Counted from the first letter of the stretch, positions 34,115-45,736 are shown. The stretch is 64,000 nucleotides of DNA from Dipodascopsis uninucleata var. uninucleata (GCA_030568195.1 JAJLTO010000004.1:1-64000), one strand, 5' to 3'. Translations and numbers: made by a program. Notes: a model not told the origin generated them from the sequence alone.

Positions 34115-35899
34115 TTATGCATAATGATTCAATTTGAATAATCTGATCTTACCGCCTTCATTACCAGTGGCAAGAAGGTCTGATCCTGAGCTGAACGCAA
34201 ATGAGGTGACCTTTCCTAGTGGAGTTCCTGATGTTGGCCAGTTCTTGAAAATAGTACCAGAAGGTAAATGTGCCAGTCGGAAAGCATCTTTCTTCGCTCT
34301 TGACGCAAATGCAAGGATTTGACCATCATGCGAAAAATGCATATCTGATATTGACGTGACCAGTTGATCTAGCGAACAATTAAACTTTGGCTGATCATCT
34401 TCTACTTTAGTTTTATCATACACATTTATAATACCACTCTGACTTCCTAAAGCACACCATCTATCACACGAACTAAGAGCAGTGATACCGATTCCACCAT
34501 AATCTGCCCATCGAGATACAAATCTTCTCTCCGAAGTGCTCCAAAGCCAAGCTTCACCGGCAGAGTTTGCAATAGTGATACTAGATCCATCTCTTTCCCA
34601 CACAAAATCTGCGATCTGTCCACCTTCAATCTTTGCACCAGATATCCATTGACCAGAGTTAGCATCCAATAAGTTAATCCATCCTCCAGAACCGATTAAT
34701 CCAACAAATCTTCCGCACGGCGAAATCTTAAATCTCTCCATACTCCGCTGATGTTGTTCATGTCCATACATACGGCTTATTTTCTCAACTTCTCCACTCT
34801 CAAGATCCCAAATGTAAAAATGGCGTCTTCGCCCACCTGCGAAAACCCTTCGACCATCCGGATGAAATTGTGCTGTTTGGATTGGTGACGAACGAATATG
34901 GAGTGACGTAGCTAGTTGATTAACCTTGCCGTCAGTATTATATATACGTAGCGTTCTATCATAACCTGCCGATAATAATAATGGTAGCGAGCTATGAAAT
35001 GATAGACTCTGGATAGCTGATGGTGATGGTGAATCATGGTTTACATCTCTCAATCTACTAATATCAATAATAGAAGGCTGCAGAGCTTTACTCTTAGATC
35101 TCTTTGTCAAACTACCGCTTCTTTGTAAAAGTGTCTTCAATGGGTCAGTAGCTAGTAGTCTCTCTTCTTCATCTTCAACTTCGACATCACTAGCAGATGA
35201 ACTATCATCATTGTCACTTTCACTTCTTCGCTTGAGGCGTGAAACTTTCGCCCAATCCGGTGCAGGATATATCCTTTGAAATCTGTTACGAACGCGACAG
35301 GTTAATAAGAATGCCGTTCACATCACATCATCCATAATACTTAAAACTAGAAATTATACTTACTGGGATCGAAGGCGCCATGTGTACTCCTTTCCGCTAA
35401 TAATATCGTCAATTTCTGTTGCTCTTAACTTCTTCAGGCGGTCTGTCGAAGTTAGTGATACTGTTAATTGTTCATCGTCACTATCAATCCAAGCAACACT
35501 CTCATTATCATCAACTGTGCTTGCAATAGTTTTATCAGTAGCCTTCGATTCAGAAACGTAAGCTTCTCCTACACCATCAACAATAAAGAGCTCGTCATCT
35601 TGTAAATTTTCGAAGGACACCTCGGTGTCTTTATTCTCATCGCCTCTTGTGATGTCTACAACATCAAACTCAGGCTCGATGTCATCATCTTCATCTTGAG
35701 AGTATGCTTGATATTCGACCACCTCTTCTAGACCCTTTCCGAATCCATTCAAGTCACCAAAAACAGCTTTCTCCAAGGCGAGTTCAACATCATCTTTTTT
35801 TTGTACTATGGCTGCCTTTTCCGACTTTTGCTTCTTTGGAGGTGATTGTGCAAGTGTCAACTTCGTAGACGACACGGAGTTTGAAGTTGTGGTTGCCAT
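34115..35899 (-). CDS. UTP18: U3 snoRNP-associated WD40 protein Utp18
   Basis: Two exons (35899-35364 and 35282-34115, minus) give about 567 residues, matching Utp18. The join, with GTAAGT donor and AACAG acceptor, produces WRLRSQ+FQRIYPAPDWAKV, the segment that precedes the propeller in this family. The N-terminus is acidic and disordered (DEDDDIEPEFDVVD). WD repeats follow from about residue 265: FHSSLPLLLSAGYDRTLRIY, HPDGRRVFAGGRRRHFYIWD, FVGLIGSGGWINLLD, up to LLATGNEGGKIRLFKL. Utp18 is a component of the UTP-B module of the small-subunit processome and helps bring the exosome via Mtr4 to the 5' ETS. Divergent from NOC4, another small-subunit factor. Confidence 0.92.
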
Positions 35900-36282
35900 T
35901 TAGCACGCAGTTACACCAATAATTCAATATATCGTTGAAAGTCTATATATCAAAATGTATTGTTCTATAATAGAAAAAATGAGCAAGAATGAAATATATA
36001 TATATATATACTAGATATACACCAGAAATAGGATGATAATCTCTATACGGTGAGAAATTTTTCTTAGGTCTATGATGATCTCGACATCGAACGAAAAAAT
36101 AATGATAAATAAATAAAAATGCGGTTTAGGGGGGTAGTAGGAGAAAAAAATTTTCTCACATATATTTTTATTACCCTGCTTAATTTTCTCAACTTCAGCT
36201 GTATTGGAAAAAAATTTATACAAATCGCTTGCTGGCTACATGGAATTGGAAATTTTTTGCTTCAGGACATAGTACTCATAGA
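35900..36282. promoter_or_regulatory. Shared divergent promoter of UTP18 and NOC4
   Basis: About 380 bases separate two divergent small-subunit biogenesis genes. It contains several A-run/T-run elements of the RRPE type: TGAGAAATTTTTC near 36051, GAGAAAAAAATTTTCTC near 36142, GGAAATTTTTTGC near 36247. There is also TTTAGGG near 36125 (telobox-like, as bound by Tbf1-type factors) and an (AT)n run near 35996. Such motifs are known in yeast ribosome-biogenesis promoters; use here is inference. Confidence 0.55.
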
Positions 36283-38283
36283 ATGCCTAGCGTAGTTGAG
36301 ACGCGTAAGAGACCGAGACCATTATCTCAAGATGGCCGGCTTCGAAAGAAAGTGGCAGACTTTCCTCCTATTGCGAGGAATATAGATGCACCAGCTCCAA
36401 CACCCGAGATAATTGTTCAACAGGAGCAGCAAATCATTAGTTCAACGAAAAATTACAATAACTTGGTGTATCTTTTAAGCTATTTAGATGTAAGTGTTTT
36501 TAGTATATTGATATATGGTCGTAGCTATTAATCGATTTTGAAATAATAGTTTAAAGATTCGGAGATAGTTCTTCTTGCTGCTACATCTTTGTTCAGATCG
36601 TTTGTTCGATTACTTGCGTCAAGGCTTCTGAGAAAGCTGAAATCGAAGTCCCAGGCAGTAGACTCGGCACAAAAGACGCTGAATTTGTGGTTGCGTCAGA
36701 TTTACAAGAATTTTAAGGACAAACTTGTTCAATTGCTCGATAGCGATGTGCAGGAGATCAAGGTAAGTGTTGTGGAAGCTATGTCATTTTGATTGTATGT
36801 AACATGTTCTTACAAATATGACGGCCAGATATCATCGCTTACCATCGTAATGCGTTTAATCAAAGAGGAAGGAATTTATATGCCTTCAAGTGGTGAATAC
36901 TATTTTCCGAAGGCATTGTTCTGTCGCTTAGTCGCTAAGCTTTGTGATCAAAGCTCGGACGATCTGATCTTGGAACTTGTAGAGAGCTATGTCAATGTTT
37001 ATGAGGATGTCAGATACTATTTTTTCCAATCTGTTGGGTAAGTTAATAATATGGTATGGTGATATTATTTGTATAACATAATACTGACGGTTTTGTTTGA
37101 AGAATCATTGCCAGTGAGATACGAGAAGCGCCTAACGGTGAAGTAAATGATCGATTTACATCAAATGCGTTGTCCGCATTATACAACATTTCGAAATTCC
37201 CTGCAAACGATTACAGTATATCTCAATTTCTGATAGAACTTCCCGGTGATGAGAAGCATCCGTTGAAAAGGATCACTTCACACAGAGCAGCATTTCAAGA
37301 TGCTTGGTTGGCAGTTTTACGACTTCCATTGAAAACCAACCAGTACAAGTTGGTTTTACAAGTTATGCATAAGAAAATAATACCAAACATGAGTAAACCC
37401 CAGATGCTTATGGACTTCTTGACTGATTCTTATGACTCTGGTAAGATTTGTACTTAGTATATCTCAATAAGATAATCGCTAATATAATCACAGGTGGATC
37501 AATTTCCCTTTTGGCGCTTAATGGTCTATTTTCACTTATGCAGGAATATAATCTTGACTATCCCAACTTCTATCCAAAATTGTATGCACTCTTAGATCGA
37601 AATATTATGCATATGAAATACAGATCAAGATTTTTTCGTATGCTTGATCTCTTTTTATCGTCTAGGTAGGTATTAATTATATCACTTAATTGTGGTCTTA
37701 CAGACATTTTAACTCATTTTTATAGTCATTTACCAGCTCTTCTAATTGCATCGTTCTGTAAGAAATTAAGTCGTCTTTCACTCTCAGCACCACCTTCAGC
37801 TATAGTTATCATAGTGCCTTTTATTTATAATCTTTTAAAACGGCATACGACATGTAATGTTCTATTACAGAGAATCGACGTTTCTTCTGAGGACGTTGCG
37901 CTAAAATATGGAATGAGTAAGTACATTTATCTTATGCTTGATTCTCTTGGACCTATCTAACCGGCTAAATAGATGATCCATACGATAATGATGCGTCTGA
38001 TCCGTTGATTACCGGGGCACTTGAAAGCTCATTATGGGAGCTTATCTCACTACAGTCTCATTACCATCCGAATGTGGCTACACTTGCGAAAATCTTGTCA
38101 GAACCGTTCCACAAGCCGTCTTATAACCTAGAAGATTTTTTGGACCATTCTTATAGTACTATGCTCGACGCGGAATTTAATAAAAACATAAGAAATCCGC
38201 CACCGATAGAATTTGATTTTGGTGGTGAGGTGTTTGGCTTAAATGAGAATAGCCAATCCTATTTACCTAATGTTGGTATCTAA
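36283..38283 (+). CDS. NOC4: Noc4/Utp19, nucleolar complex protein for 40S biogenesis
   Basis: Seven exons (36283-36489, 36550-36762, 36829-37037, 37103-37440, 37494-37665, 37726-37916, 37973-38283) encode about 546 residues, the usual length. The CBF/Mak21 domain is in the second half. It reads HRAAFQDAWLAVLRLPL, then PQMLMDFLTDSYDSG joined across an intron to GSISLLALNGLFSLMQEYNLDYPNFYPKLY and RSRFFRMLDLFLSS. SHLPALLIASFCKKL follows, and IPFIYNLLKRH, which in this family ends the helical repeat. The N-terminus is basic (ETRKRPRPLSQ). Noc4 pairs with Nop14 and is required for processing and export of the small subunit. All intron donors are GTAAGN/GTAGGT. It converges on the carrier gene with only about 85 bases between ends. 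Confidence 0.93.
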
Positions 38284-38366
38284 TTAAAAGCTATTTCCAG
38301 TTTTCCAGTGCAAATCTTCATTTTAATATTAATAATATCAATATAGCATACATTTTTGGGTCTTTA

Positions 38367-39625
38367 TTACGGCTCTTTAATATTTACTTTGAGCCATCTC
38401 AATGCTGTTATAGAATGTTCAAATGTCCACATTGTAATAGCACTCGTTGGAGCAGCCTTTATCAAAGAGACCCATAGACCCCTATATAATCCTCTCCATC
38501 CTTCCTTTCTAATTATTAGCATTATACATTTTTTTATTGAATTCGGATAATAATGCATATCTTCGACAACGTATATACTTTTGCTAGGTCCTTGGACTTG
38601 CATTCTTTTCCTAATGACGTCAAGAGGAAACACGCCCGTTTTACTTATGACACCCGCTAGCATACCGGAAATTGCATCATTTGTTCCGAAAACATTAAAA
38701 TCCAGTCTATTGTTACTGAGAGCTTTTATAATATCAGTCGTGTTGCTGGTCATATCTTTGATGGGCGTGTAAGTCATAAAGAATAGTCCCATATAAGGGA
38801 CAATCTGACCAAGTGCTGGTCGAATTCCCTGAAAAAGTCCTGCGAGACCTTCATTCCTTACTATTAAGGCTGCTGAATGCCTAAAAGAGCTATGTAGTTT
38901 ATCGTATTTCCTTTGAGCGGCCAGTCTAGTTCGAAGCAGATCAAGAGGATATGTGATTACCGTCGCCAAGGCGCCTGAGGCTGCTCCTGTAATAAACTGC
39001 TGTAATGTGGAATCTGTCGCCGGGAAGTAGTGATTGATAAGATCATTTGATTGTCTATATATGAAAAATTGAGTAGAGCCATATACAAGATATAGTAATT
39101 CGGCAGGTAAATTTCCTTTCCATAATGCCTAAACAATAAGTTAATGTCCTTCTATTTCACGCAAGAGTAAAAAGAGTAATATTGACGTTCTTAACCTACC
39201 GTTAAGCCCTCTTCTCGAGTAATCGTCAATATTGACGAGACAATACCTCTATATTTCAATGGCGATATACTGGCCGTGCGCCCTGATAGGGGCAAAATTG
39301 TGTTGCTTAATAAGCCAGTCTGCAACTGTAGCCTGATCTTCACCACGTCCAGCGGGGCGACAAAAAATCTATAGGCAGTGGCGTCAGTAAAACTGGCAAT
39401 TTTTGCTCCATAGCAAAATTACTATAGATGTAATAAAGCATTTCGATCTCACCTTGACGCTACACCAGCTATGCCGCCACAAATAAGGGATTCTGTTTTT
39501 GAGATATCTGCCTCCGAGGAAACAAAACTTGTATGGTGTCCTTTCACACTGCCTCGCGAATTTGATATGATTTCTGTTGAAATTGTATCATTTTTCCGCG
39601 AGAAATCGGTATCATGAGTAGTCAT
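38367..39625 (-). CDS. Mitochondrial carrier, Tpc1-like (thiamine pyrophosphate transporter type)
   Basis: Three exons (39625-39453, 39368-39200, 39128-38367, minus) give about 367 residues. Carrier repeats are complete. Repeat 1 is [25 protein letters not shown], the intron restoring the Arg, and ends EEGLTALWKGNLPAELLY across the second intron. Repeat 2 is ATVITYPLDLLRTRLAAQ with EGLAGLFQGIRPALGQIVPYMGLFF. Repeat 3 is GVISKTGVFPLDVIRKRMQVQGP with EGWRGLYRGLWVSLIKAAPTSAITMWTFE. The PxD motifs read PLD in all three. The FPLDVIRKRMQVQGP stretch and the end of repeat 3 fit Tpc1, which imports thiamine pyrophosphate into the matrix; substrate is therefore likely but not proven. The hydrophilic N-terminal extension (about 50 residues) is longer than usual. 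Confidence 0.88.
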
Positions 39626-39898
39626 ATTCGAGAAGTAGATACTTACAACGGTAAACTACTAGTCTTAGACTATTTTTCCGATTGGAGATGAGCTTGATTC
39701 TTAAAATAACAATCTAAAAGATCACTTCTATTGTAAATTTCAACGTTGAGATCTACTACCAATAGACTGTGCGGCGCAGGCTTTAACGGATGTTTGTAAA
39801 AACTCTCGGTTAGCTGAGCCCCTGAAAGCTGTCTACATTGGAGTGTAATATTTCAGATAATGGTCATTAAAATATCATTTATTAAACAAATATTCTTA

Positions 39899-40912
39899 TT
39901 AGTCATATACGTCATCAGGAATAATATTGATAAGGTGGCTCATTAGTTCATCACATGTACTATACTGGTGTCTCCAGCAAAGATCTATAATAGGGCCGCA
40001 TATAAGTTGAGATGTGTCGGGAAATATACCATTCGAGTAGTTGCTTTGGACTTCGTCCGAGAGTATATCATCGAAGGGTACAGTCCCAGTCTCTATTTCA
40101 AAAATCAGTGAACCTAACGCAAAGAGATCTGAATTTATAGAGGGCTCTTTGAGAGAGTGCTGATTTCTCTCAGGAGATCTGTATCTTGATATCTCTATTG
40201 AAGTAGAATTGTAACTTTCACAAGAGGCCCCACTGAAATCGCAGATTTTCAGGTTTAAGTTGCGATCAAGGAGAAAATTTCTAGAAGATATATCACTATA
40301 TATAATTCCTTTAGAATGGACGTATTGTATCGCTTCCGTTATCTGAACAATCCAGCGTATTCTAGTATATATGGCTATAAATACATGATCACGCAGCATA
40401 TAATCTTGGAGAGAACCACATGGCATATACTCTAGACAAACGCCCTCTTCACTATATTCATACCATGTCACTACTCGCTCGTGGTTACCTAATACTTTAT
40501 ATATAGCTATTTCCTTCTTTATGTCACTTTTACAGTGGTCGAATGGTCGAGGCACTTTAAGTACCCGTTCCTCGGAAAGTCTCAGAACAATACCAGTAGC
40601 ACCACTTCCAACAATATCAGACTCTATAGCATAAACTGAGTTCCTCGATGGTGATATAATAGTAGCTCCTGCATAGTGAATCACAGAGTCACTTGAGTCA
40701 TCTATACTGGCATTCCAGGATATATAGCTTGGAACGGAACTAGATATAGATGGCGAATGCGAGTCGATGTCTCTTTGTGTCTCCTTAGTAGATTCGAAGG
40801 TGGTCGATACTTGGTGCTCGTTCTCAGGCTCCTGGGTTAGCATAAGATCTTTTCCAGATGACCTCCAGAGCTCTAAAATACTTTTTAATAGTCGTGTGGA
40901 GGACACTATCAT
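39899..40912 (-). CDS. Divergent protein kinase-like protein
   Basis: Intronless, 337 residues from the ATG at 40912. Kinase elements are visible: glycine loop GSGATGIV (about 102-109), Lys in RVLKVP (119), and a catalytic loop IIYSDISSRNFLLD where HRD is replaced by YSD but Asp 207 and Asn 212 remain. The metal-binding motif is DFS instead of DFG (Asp 225), and SPE stands for APE (246-248). The catalytic Asp, Asn and metal Asp are thus retained, so activity is plausible despite the atypical motifs. This pattern (xxxDISxxNxLLD, CDFxG) is typical of expanded, poorly studied fungal kinase-like families. Ser/Thr-rich N-terminal 80 residues. Substrate and role unknown. Confidence 0.78.
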   Translation of the reverse strand: MIVSSTRLLKSILELWRSSGKDLMLTQEPENEHQVSTTFESTKETQRDIDSHSPSISSSVPSYISWNASIDDSSDSVIHYAGATIISPSRNSVYAIESDIVGSGATGIVLRLSEERVLKVPRPFDHCKSDIKKEIAIYKVLGNHERVVTWYEYSEEGVCLEYMPCGSLQDYMLRDHVFIAIYTRIRWIVQITEAIQYVHSKGIIYSDISSRNFLLDRNLNLKICDFSGASCESYNSTSIEISRYRSPERNQHSLKEPSINSDLFALGSLIFEIETGTVPFDDILSDEVQSNYSNGIFPDTSQLICGPIIDLCWRHQYSTCDELMSHLINIIPDDVYD

Positions 40913-41916
40913 ATTGGCACGTACGTTCAACTATTCACTCCTTTGAATATATAGCTGAACAAATGGAAAGATATCCGCCTTTCGCATAGTATCTATTGAA
41001 GTTCTTGAAATAGAGCAAAAAGAAAAATGATTCTAAAGCTTTGAAAAAGTGACTTGTCACCAGACTAGTTACGAAAACTTGAAGTAGCAAAGAAAAATGG
41101 AAATGTACTTCGTCAGCCAAACTACGAAAGGCACATGAGCGCATCCACAATTTAGGTGTATAGATCTTTATATATGATGTTACATACATATAACCATATT
41201 GAATATAGCTGACACAATCAGAACTTACTCTACTTTATACTGCTACATGTATATGTAGGTGCCGTTACAGTGCTGGAACACTTTTTTGGCGCTAATTCTA
41301 CCTCTACTCCGCAATGTGGCACATGTTAACTAGTAGAGATGAATTGAAACAGATCTTTGCTTAAGAATCGTGTTATCCCACGCCTGGTCTCAAATAGCGT
41401 CACATGGAAGATCAATGCTATTTAGCGTTTTACTCTGACCTAGACCTTTAGCGACTTCACAAAGCTTAGCTGTTGCTTTCGTTTTGATTGCCAGCTGGCA
41501 TGCGATAACTGTTATCTATCTTCATCTTGTGTCATTCGGCAATAGCAAGCCGACAACTTTTTATCTACCCTTTCCAGGTTTTCTTCTTCCGTCTTCTTTT
41601 CGCTGCTGTTTGAGAAGTAAATCTAGCTTGTAGAACTTGAGCCAGCTTCACCGCATCAATTCTGACATCTATATTGCGGCACATTTAAGTCCAACATAAA
41701 CTTCGGTACCGAACTCTAGTCGGCCTCGTGCGCTGATCTGGTCTTATCTGAGGGGCTTGTGTAACTTACCAAAAACATCGGCCATCAGCAACAACATGAT
41801 ATTTTCTATAATACTATGTTGACGAAGCAGAGTAAAACGAAGACAAGAACAAGTTTATTGGCCTACTGAGAAGAAGAATCTTTAACTCTAAGGTAACAGA
41901 TATCAATCTGGCAGCC
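40913..41916. promoter_or_regulatory. Divergent intergenic region, kinase-like gene / RTG2
   Basis: About 1 kb without a gene; should hold both promoters. Locally less AT-rich near 41380-41780. No convincing individual site. Confidence 0.45.
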
Positions 41917-43530
41917 ATGAACTCATTGCGGGGAGTGGTAGATATAGGCTCTAATGGCGTTAGATTATCTATAAACGACCTTTCAGATGTCAATGGTGGC
42001 CGAAATCTTCCTATAATATTTCAAGAGCGAGCAAAGATCTCGCTGTATGACGCACTAGCTGGATCCGTAGACCATAGAATTCCACATGACGTTCTTCGAA
42101 AACTTCATGTGACTTTAGTACGCTTCGATAGAGTCTGCAATTCACTAAACGTTGCGAACCGCAGTGTGACAGTCTTTGCTACAGAGGTTGCTCGAGAGGC
42201 TACTAACTCAGATGATTTGATATCGAGTATCAAATCAATTAATCCGGGATGGGAGGTCTCTATATTGAGTCCTCGAATAGAGGCAATATATGGCGTTCTA
42301 GGTGTTGCCTCATCGTTTTATGAAACTAAGGGTATTGTCATGGATCTTGGCGGTGGTAGCTTACAGGTCTCATGGATCAATACATCGAAGGAAGAGTTTA
42401 GCATGTCTGATAGTCCAGTTTCAATACCGTATGGCGCAGCTGCTCTCACTCAGAAATTGAAAACGCAGCAAGTAAGTTCGTTAAAAAACGAGATTGTTCA
42501 AGCTTTGCAGGCTGCGGTTGAAAAGATTAAGCTACCTTTCAGTAGTAAAGGACTAAATATTTATCTCTCTGGTGGAGGATTTAGAGCGCTCGGATGCCTA
42601 AGTATGAGCCTTCTGGCAGAAGATCATTATCCTGTTCCTATAATTAACGGCTATCAATGTTCTATTAAGGATTTGGAAAGGGTGGTTCAAAAGCAGATTA
42701 ATGCAGAAGTTATTGATCGATTGGAGGACTACTTTAGAATCTCAAAGCGTAGAGCAGTTCAGCTTCCTGCTATCCTGGTTATTGTGCAAGCACTGATCAA
42801 TGTTTTGCCAAACATAGGCTCAATCAATTTCTGCCAAGGTGGCGTCAAAGAAGGGTATCTTTTCTCTACATTGCCTGAATCATGTAGGTTGCAAGACCCT
42901 TTATTAGTTGGAACTAAACTATATGCTCGACCTGGCGCGCCTGGTATTTTGAGCTTGATGGAATGCGGAATGCCTAAATCTGCACCCGCTTATATAACTC
43001 AGAGATTGCTACCTGCTGTAGTTAATATGATGTATTATCACTCTACAAATCAGAAGGACACACAAGCTACTGCAGCTCTTACTGTAGCTGTCTCTGGTTC
43101 ACTTTCAGGAGTTCTAGGATTCACTCATGTCGATCGAGCGTTGCTGGGAATTATTCTTTGCGAGCGCTGGGGCGGCGATGTCTACGATGAGAGGTTGATT
43201 GGAAAGCTTTGTGATCTTGTGGTTACTGAGAGTCGCGGTGGTAGAGGATACTCTTACATGTTCTGGGGTTACTTTGTAGCAAAGTTCGCCAATCTTGTTG
43301 GCTCTATATATCCTATTGGCGTCATTGATGACCGAAATCGAATTAGAATTCAGATTGAAAGGGATGAAGTGGAAGTCTTTACATTGCGCCTTACATTTTT
43401 AGAGGATGATGAGGCTACACTTGCTATCTGGGATAAAATCGACACTTTCGAAAAACGAGTAAACAAATTCAGAAAGAAATACGGTGTTTGGGGAGTGCCT
43501 AAACTTCATGTTAAAATCGATGTAGAGTAA
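41917..43530 (+). CDS. RTG2: Ppx/GppA-family retrograde regulator Rtg2
   Basis: Intronless, 537 residues. The N-terminal actin-like ATPase half shows VVDIGSNGVRLSINDL (phosphate-1, about 7-22), GIVMDLGGGSLQVSW (phosphate-2, about 140-154) and LNIYLSGGGFRALG (adenosine motif, about 210-223). ISLYDALAG and FATEVAREA are also typical. The C-terminal half is the Rtg2-specific extension found in fungi, not the HD domain of bacterial GppA. In yeast, Rtg2 senses mitochondrial state and releases Rtg1/Rtg3 from Mks1 inhibition; in filamentous fungi its role is less studied. Exopolyphosphatase activity is an alternative that the sequence does not exclude. Confidence 0.92.
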   Translation: MNSLRGVVDIGSNGVRLSINDLSDVNGGRNLPIIFQERAKISLYDALAGSVDHRIPHDVLRKLHVTLVRFDRVCNSLNVANRSVTVFATEVAREATNSDDLISSIKSINPGWEVSILSPRIEAIYGVLGVASSFYETKGIVMDLGGGSLQVSWINTSKEEFSMSDSPVSIPYGAAALTQKLKTQQVSSLKNEIVQALQAAVEKIKLPFSSKGLNIYLSGGGFRALGCLSMSLLAEDHYPVPIINGYQCSIKDLERVVQKQINAEVIDRLEDYFRISKRRAVQLPAILVIVQALINVLPNIGSINFCQGGVKEGYLFSTLPESCRLQDPLLVGTKLYARPGAPGILSLMECGMPKSAPAYITQRLLPAVVNMMYYHSTNQKDTQATAALTVAVSGSLSGVLGFTHVDRALLGIILCERWGGDVYDERLIGKLCDLVVTESRGGRGYSYMFWGYFVAKFANLVGSIYPIGVIDDRNRIRIQIERDEVEVFTLRLTFLEDDEATLAIWDKIDTFEKRVNKFRKKYGVWGVPKLHVKIDVE

Positions 43531-43790
43531 TAATTGAAAAGTTATCAGATTAAGCACGTCTCGGACCTTTGTTAAATTTTGTTCTTTGAGGTTTATTTTA
43601 ATTGTTTAAAAATACTTTAATGTAAAATCCAAATATATATGGTCTCTAATCAGCAACAGTTTTTTAATAGTCTAATGGCAAGCACTTTTAATACTTTCGC
43701 TTTTACGCTCATATAATTCTACGCTCATAACTGGCTCATAATAGCTTCATATAGTGTATACCCCTCTTATATTATAAAATTGTAATACTG

Positions 43791-45418
43791 CTATGCCTCG
43801 AGAGAGAAGTCGAAAGGCTCAAAAGCTTTTTTGAATTTCTCTGCATCTGCTGTTTCTTCTTGTTGATCTTGAACGCATGCTTTCCAATCTACTCTATCTT
43901 CTAGTCCTAAAGCAGCTGCAAGTACCTTACGACCAAATTGGAGATCAAAAGTCGTACTATTGATTATAACATAAAAACTCTTCTCCTCTCCAAGAGTCAT
44001 CCTGAAAAAATCGTTATCCTCTATAGTTGATATCTCACTACTGTTATGCATTTTTATCAATTCATATCCTTTAGCTTCAGTGGCGGACTTTAGTTTTGCT
44101 TCGACTGTGTCGATCTTATTTTTGTCCACTGGAACAATCTGCTCATGGAAATGAATGCCCGACGATCTGCTTATAGCAAAAGTTGCCGCTATGTATCCGT
44201 ACTCTTTGTATAGGTTAGTTAATGCTAGTCGATATTTGCTCATCTCACTTTTTGTAGCTTCTCGTGTTTGTTTATCTTCAATCAATGAAAGAGTAGGACA
44301 ATGTGAAAATGGTATTATTATAACATGACCAGGACAACCGAGTTTCGTACTATCTGATAGGGTCAGTGGTCCTTTCGCTGTGGTTATATAGCATTCCTCG
44401 CCTATTGACACAATGAAGTGTTGGGCTATATTTGGATTAGAAAGACAGAAAAAACAGCTCGAGGGATCTACTTTTTTTGCTTCTTGTCTTTGTCGCCGTT
44501 TGCGATTAGCATATTCATCGCCGTCCTGTATGCGTCTTTTATTGTTCTGTGATCCAAATATCCAATTTTGAGTACCAGAATCGTCTTCTTGCTCCTCGTA
44601 CTTTGAGCCCAATCTTTTTTTCTCTACATAAGGGCTACCAGTTAAGTTAGGAGTATCTTGCGCAATATATGGTACAGAAATGTTGAATGCGTAGAACCAT
44701 TTACTCTTGCTGGAATTACCAAAAGGAGCAACCGATATGTATCTAGTAACTTTTTGACCATTTATGAATGGCTCTCTTTCCCAGAAAAAATCGCTATGTG
44801 AGAAATGATAACGAGGTTCACAAGCCTCGGCTACCTCAGATATTCTGTTGTCTTTTTTTATCTTCACTATGGATTCGTTCTTGACCTTATTTTGCGACAG
44901 TAGATCAATATAACGAGGCCAATGCTCTGACAAAAGAATATCTACATTCTTTTCTCTCTTTAACTTTTCGATCTCAAAAGTACTACTATTAGAGCTTACT
45001 GCCGCTATCTTAATACCATTGTTCGTAATCAATACTCCAGATCTACCAAGACAAAAGAGATTCTCGCATACTTGTCCACGCTCTGATTCACCAAGATGCT
45101 TCTTTATCTTCTCGTGTAAGTTTCGTGGACTGTAAAAGTAGGTCTGTATGCAAAACTTGATGCTTCCGTTAAGTATATCATCCACCTCGTTATTAGGTAG
45201 CTTCGCTGATAACACCTCACCCAGCAGTAGCAAAACATCAAATGGACCTGCCGAGGAAGAATTGATCTGAGTAGCTTTCTCAGCTGCAGATCTCAAAAGA
45301 GAACCTGGATTCCCAAACACAAGGCTATTTCGAGTTACAATCAACAGTTAGAATATCAAACTTCAATATCAAACCTCTTGTATTGTACTTACATCTTGGA
45401 CTTCCCTTCCTTGGCCAT
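43791..45418 (-). CDS. DRN1: CwfJ-family lariat-debranching cofactor Drn1 (CWF19L1-like)
   Basis: Exons 45418-45393 and 45324-43791 (minus) make MAKEGKSKI+LVFGNPGSLL and about 519 residues; another in-frame ATG lies three codons upstream. The N-terminal half is a Dbr1-like metallophosphatase relative (FDVLLLLGEVLS, CENLFCLGRSGVL). The C-terminal half has the CwfJ pair: CwfJ_C1 with CFFCLSNPNIAQHFIVSIGEECY and GHVIIIPFSHCPTL, a HIT-like SGIHFHEQIVPV, then CwfJ_C2 with NDFFRMTLGEEKSFYVII and FGRKVLAAALGLEDRVDWK. Drn1 binds the debranching enzyme Dbr1 and promotes intron-lariat turnover, consistent with an intron-rich genome. The nearest relatives are S. cerevisiae Drn1 and human CWF19L1. It shares a short promoter with ATP4. 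Confidence 0.9.
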
Positions 45419-45736
45419 GGCTTGCATAGAATTAATGAACCTGTCGTCAAACTGGACACTTTCTTTTCTAAACTAACGAAACTGTTATTTTATTCCCACT
45501 AATTTTTCATGTTAGTCATCATATCCAACATAATATATAATCAAGAAGCGAGGGTAATGAATTACGTAATGAATTACTTATATTTGGCATATTTTGACTA
45601 AAATGTAATTTTCATTCCGATACTCATCTTCAATTGGTCTATCCAATTAGAAAATTCTCTCTCTCCCACTTCAAAGCCTGCTTTCTACATAAACTGTTCA
45701 CGACAATCGCAATTTTTGATTGTAATTGCAGCAAAC
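45419..45736. promoter_or_regulatory. Divergent promoter DRN1 / ATP4 with paired CCAAT boxes
   Basis: About 310 bases between divergent starts. An ATTGG (45633-45637) and a CCAAT (45643-45647) lie head-to-head about 95 bases before the ATP4 start. CCAAT boxes bind the HAP/CBC complex that activates respiratory genes in fungi, so a role for ATP4 is plausible (inference). Confidence 0.55.

Noticed and set aside
41390-41410. GTCAC element upstream of RTG2 as an Rtg1/Rtg3 site (autoregulation)
   Set aside because: A five-base motif is expected by chance in 1 kb; no second copy or conservation could be shown.
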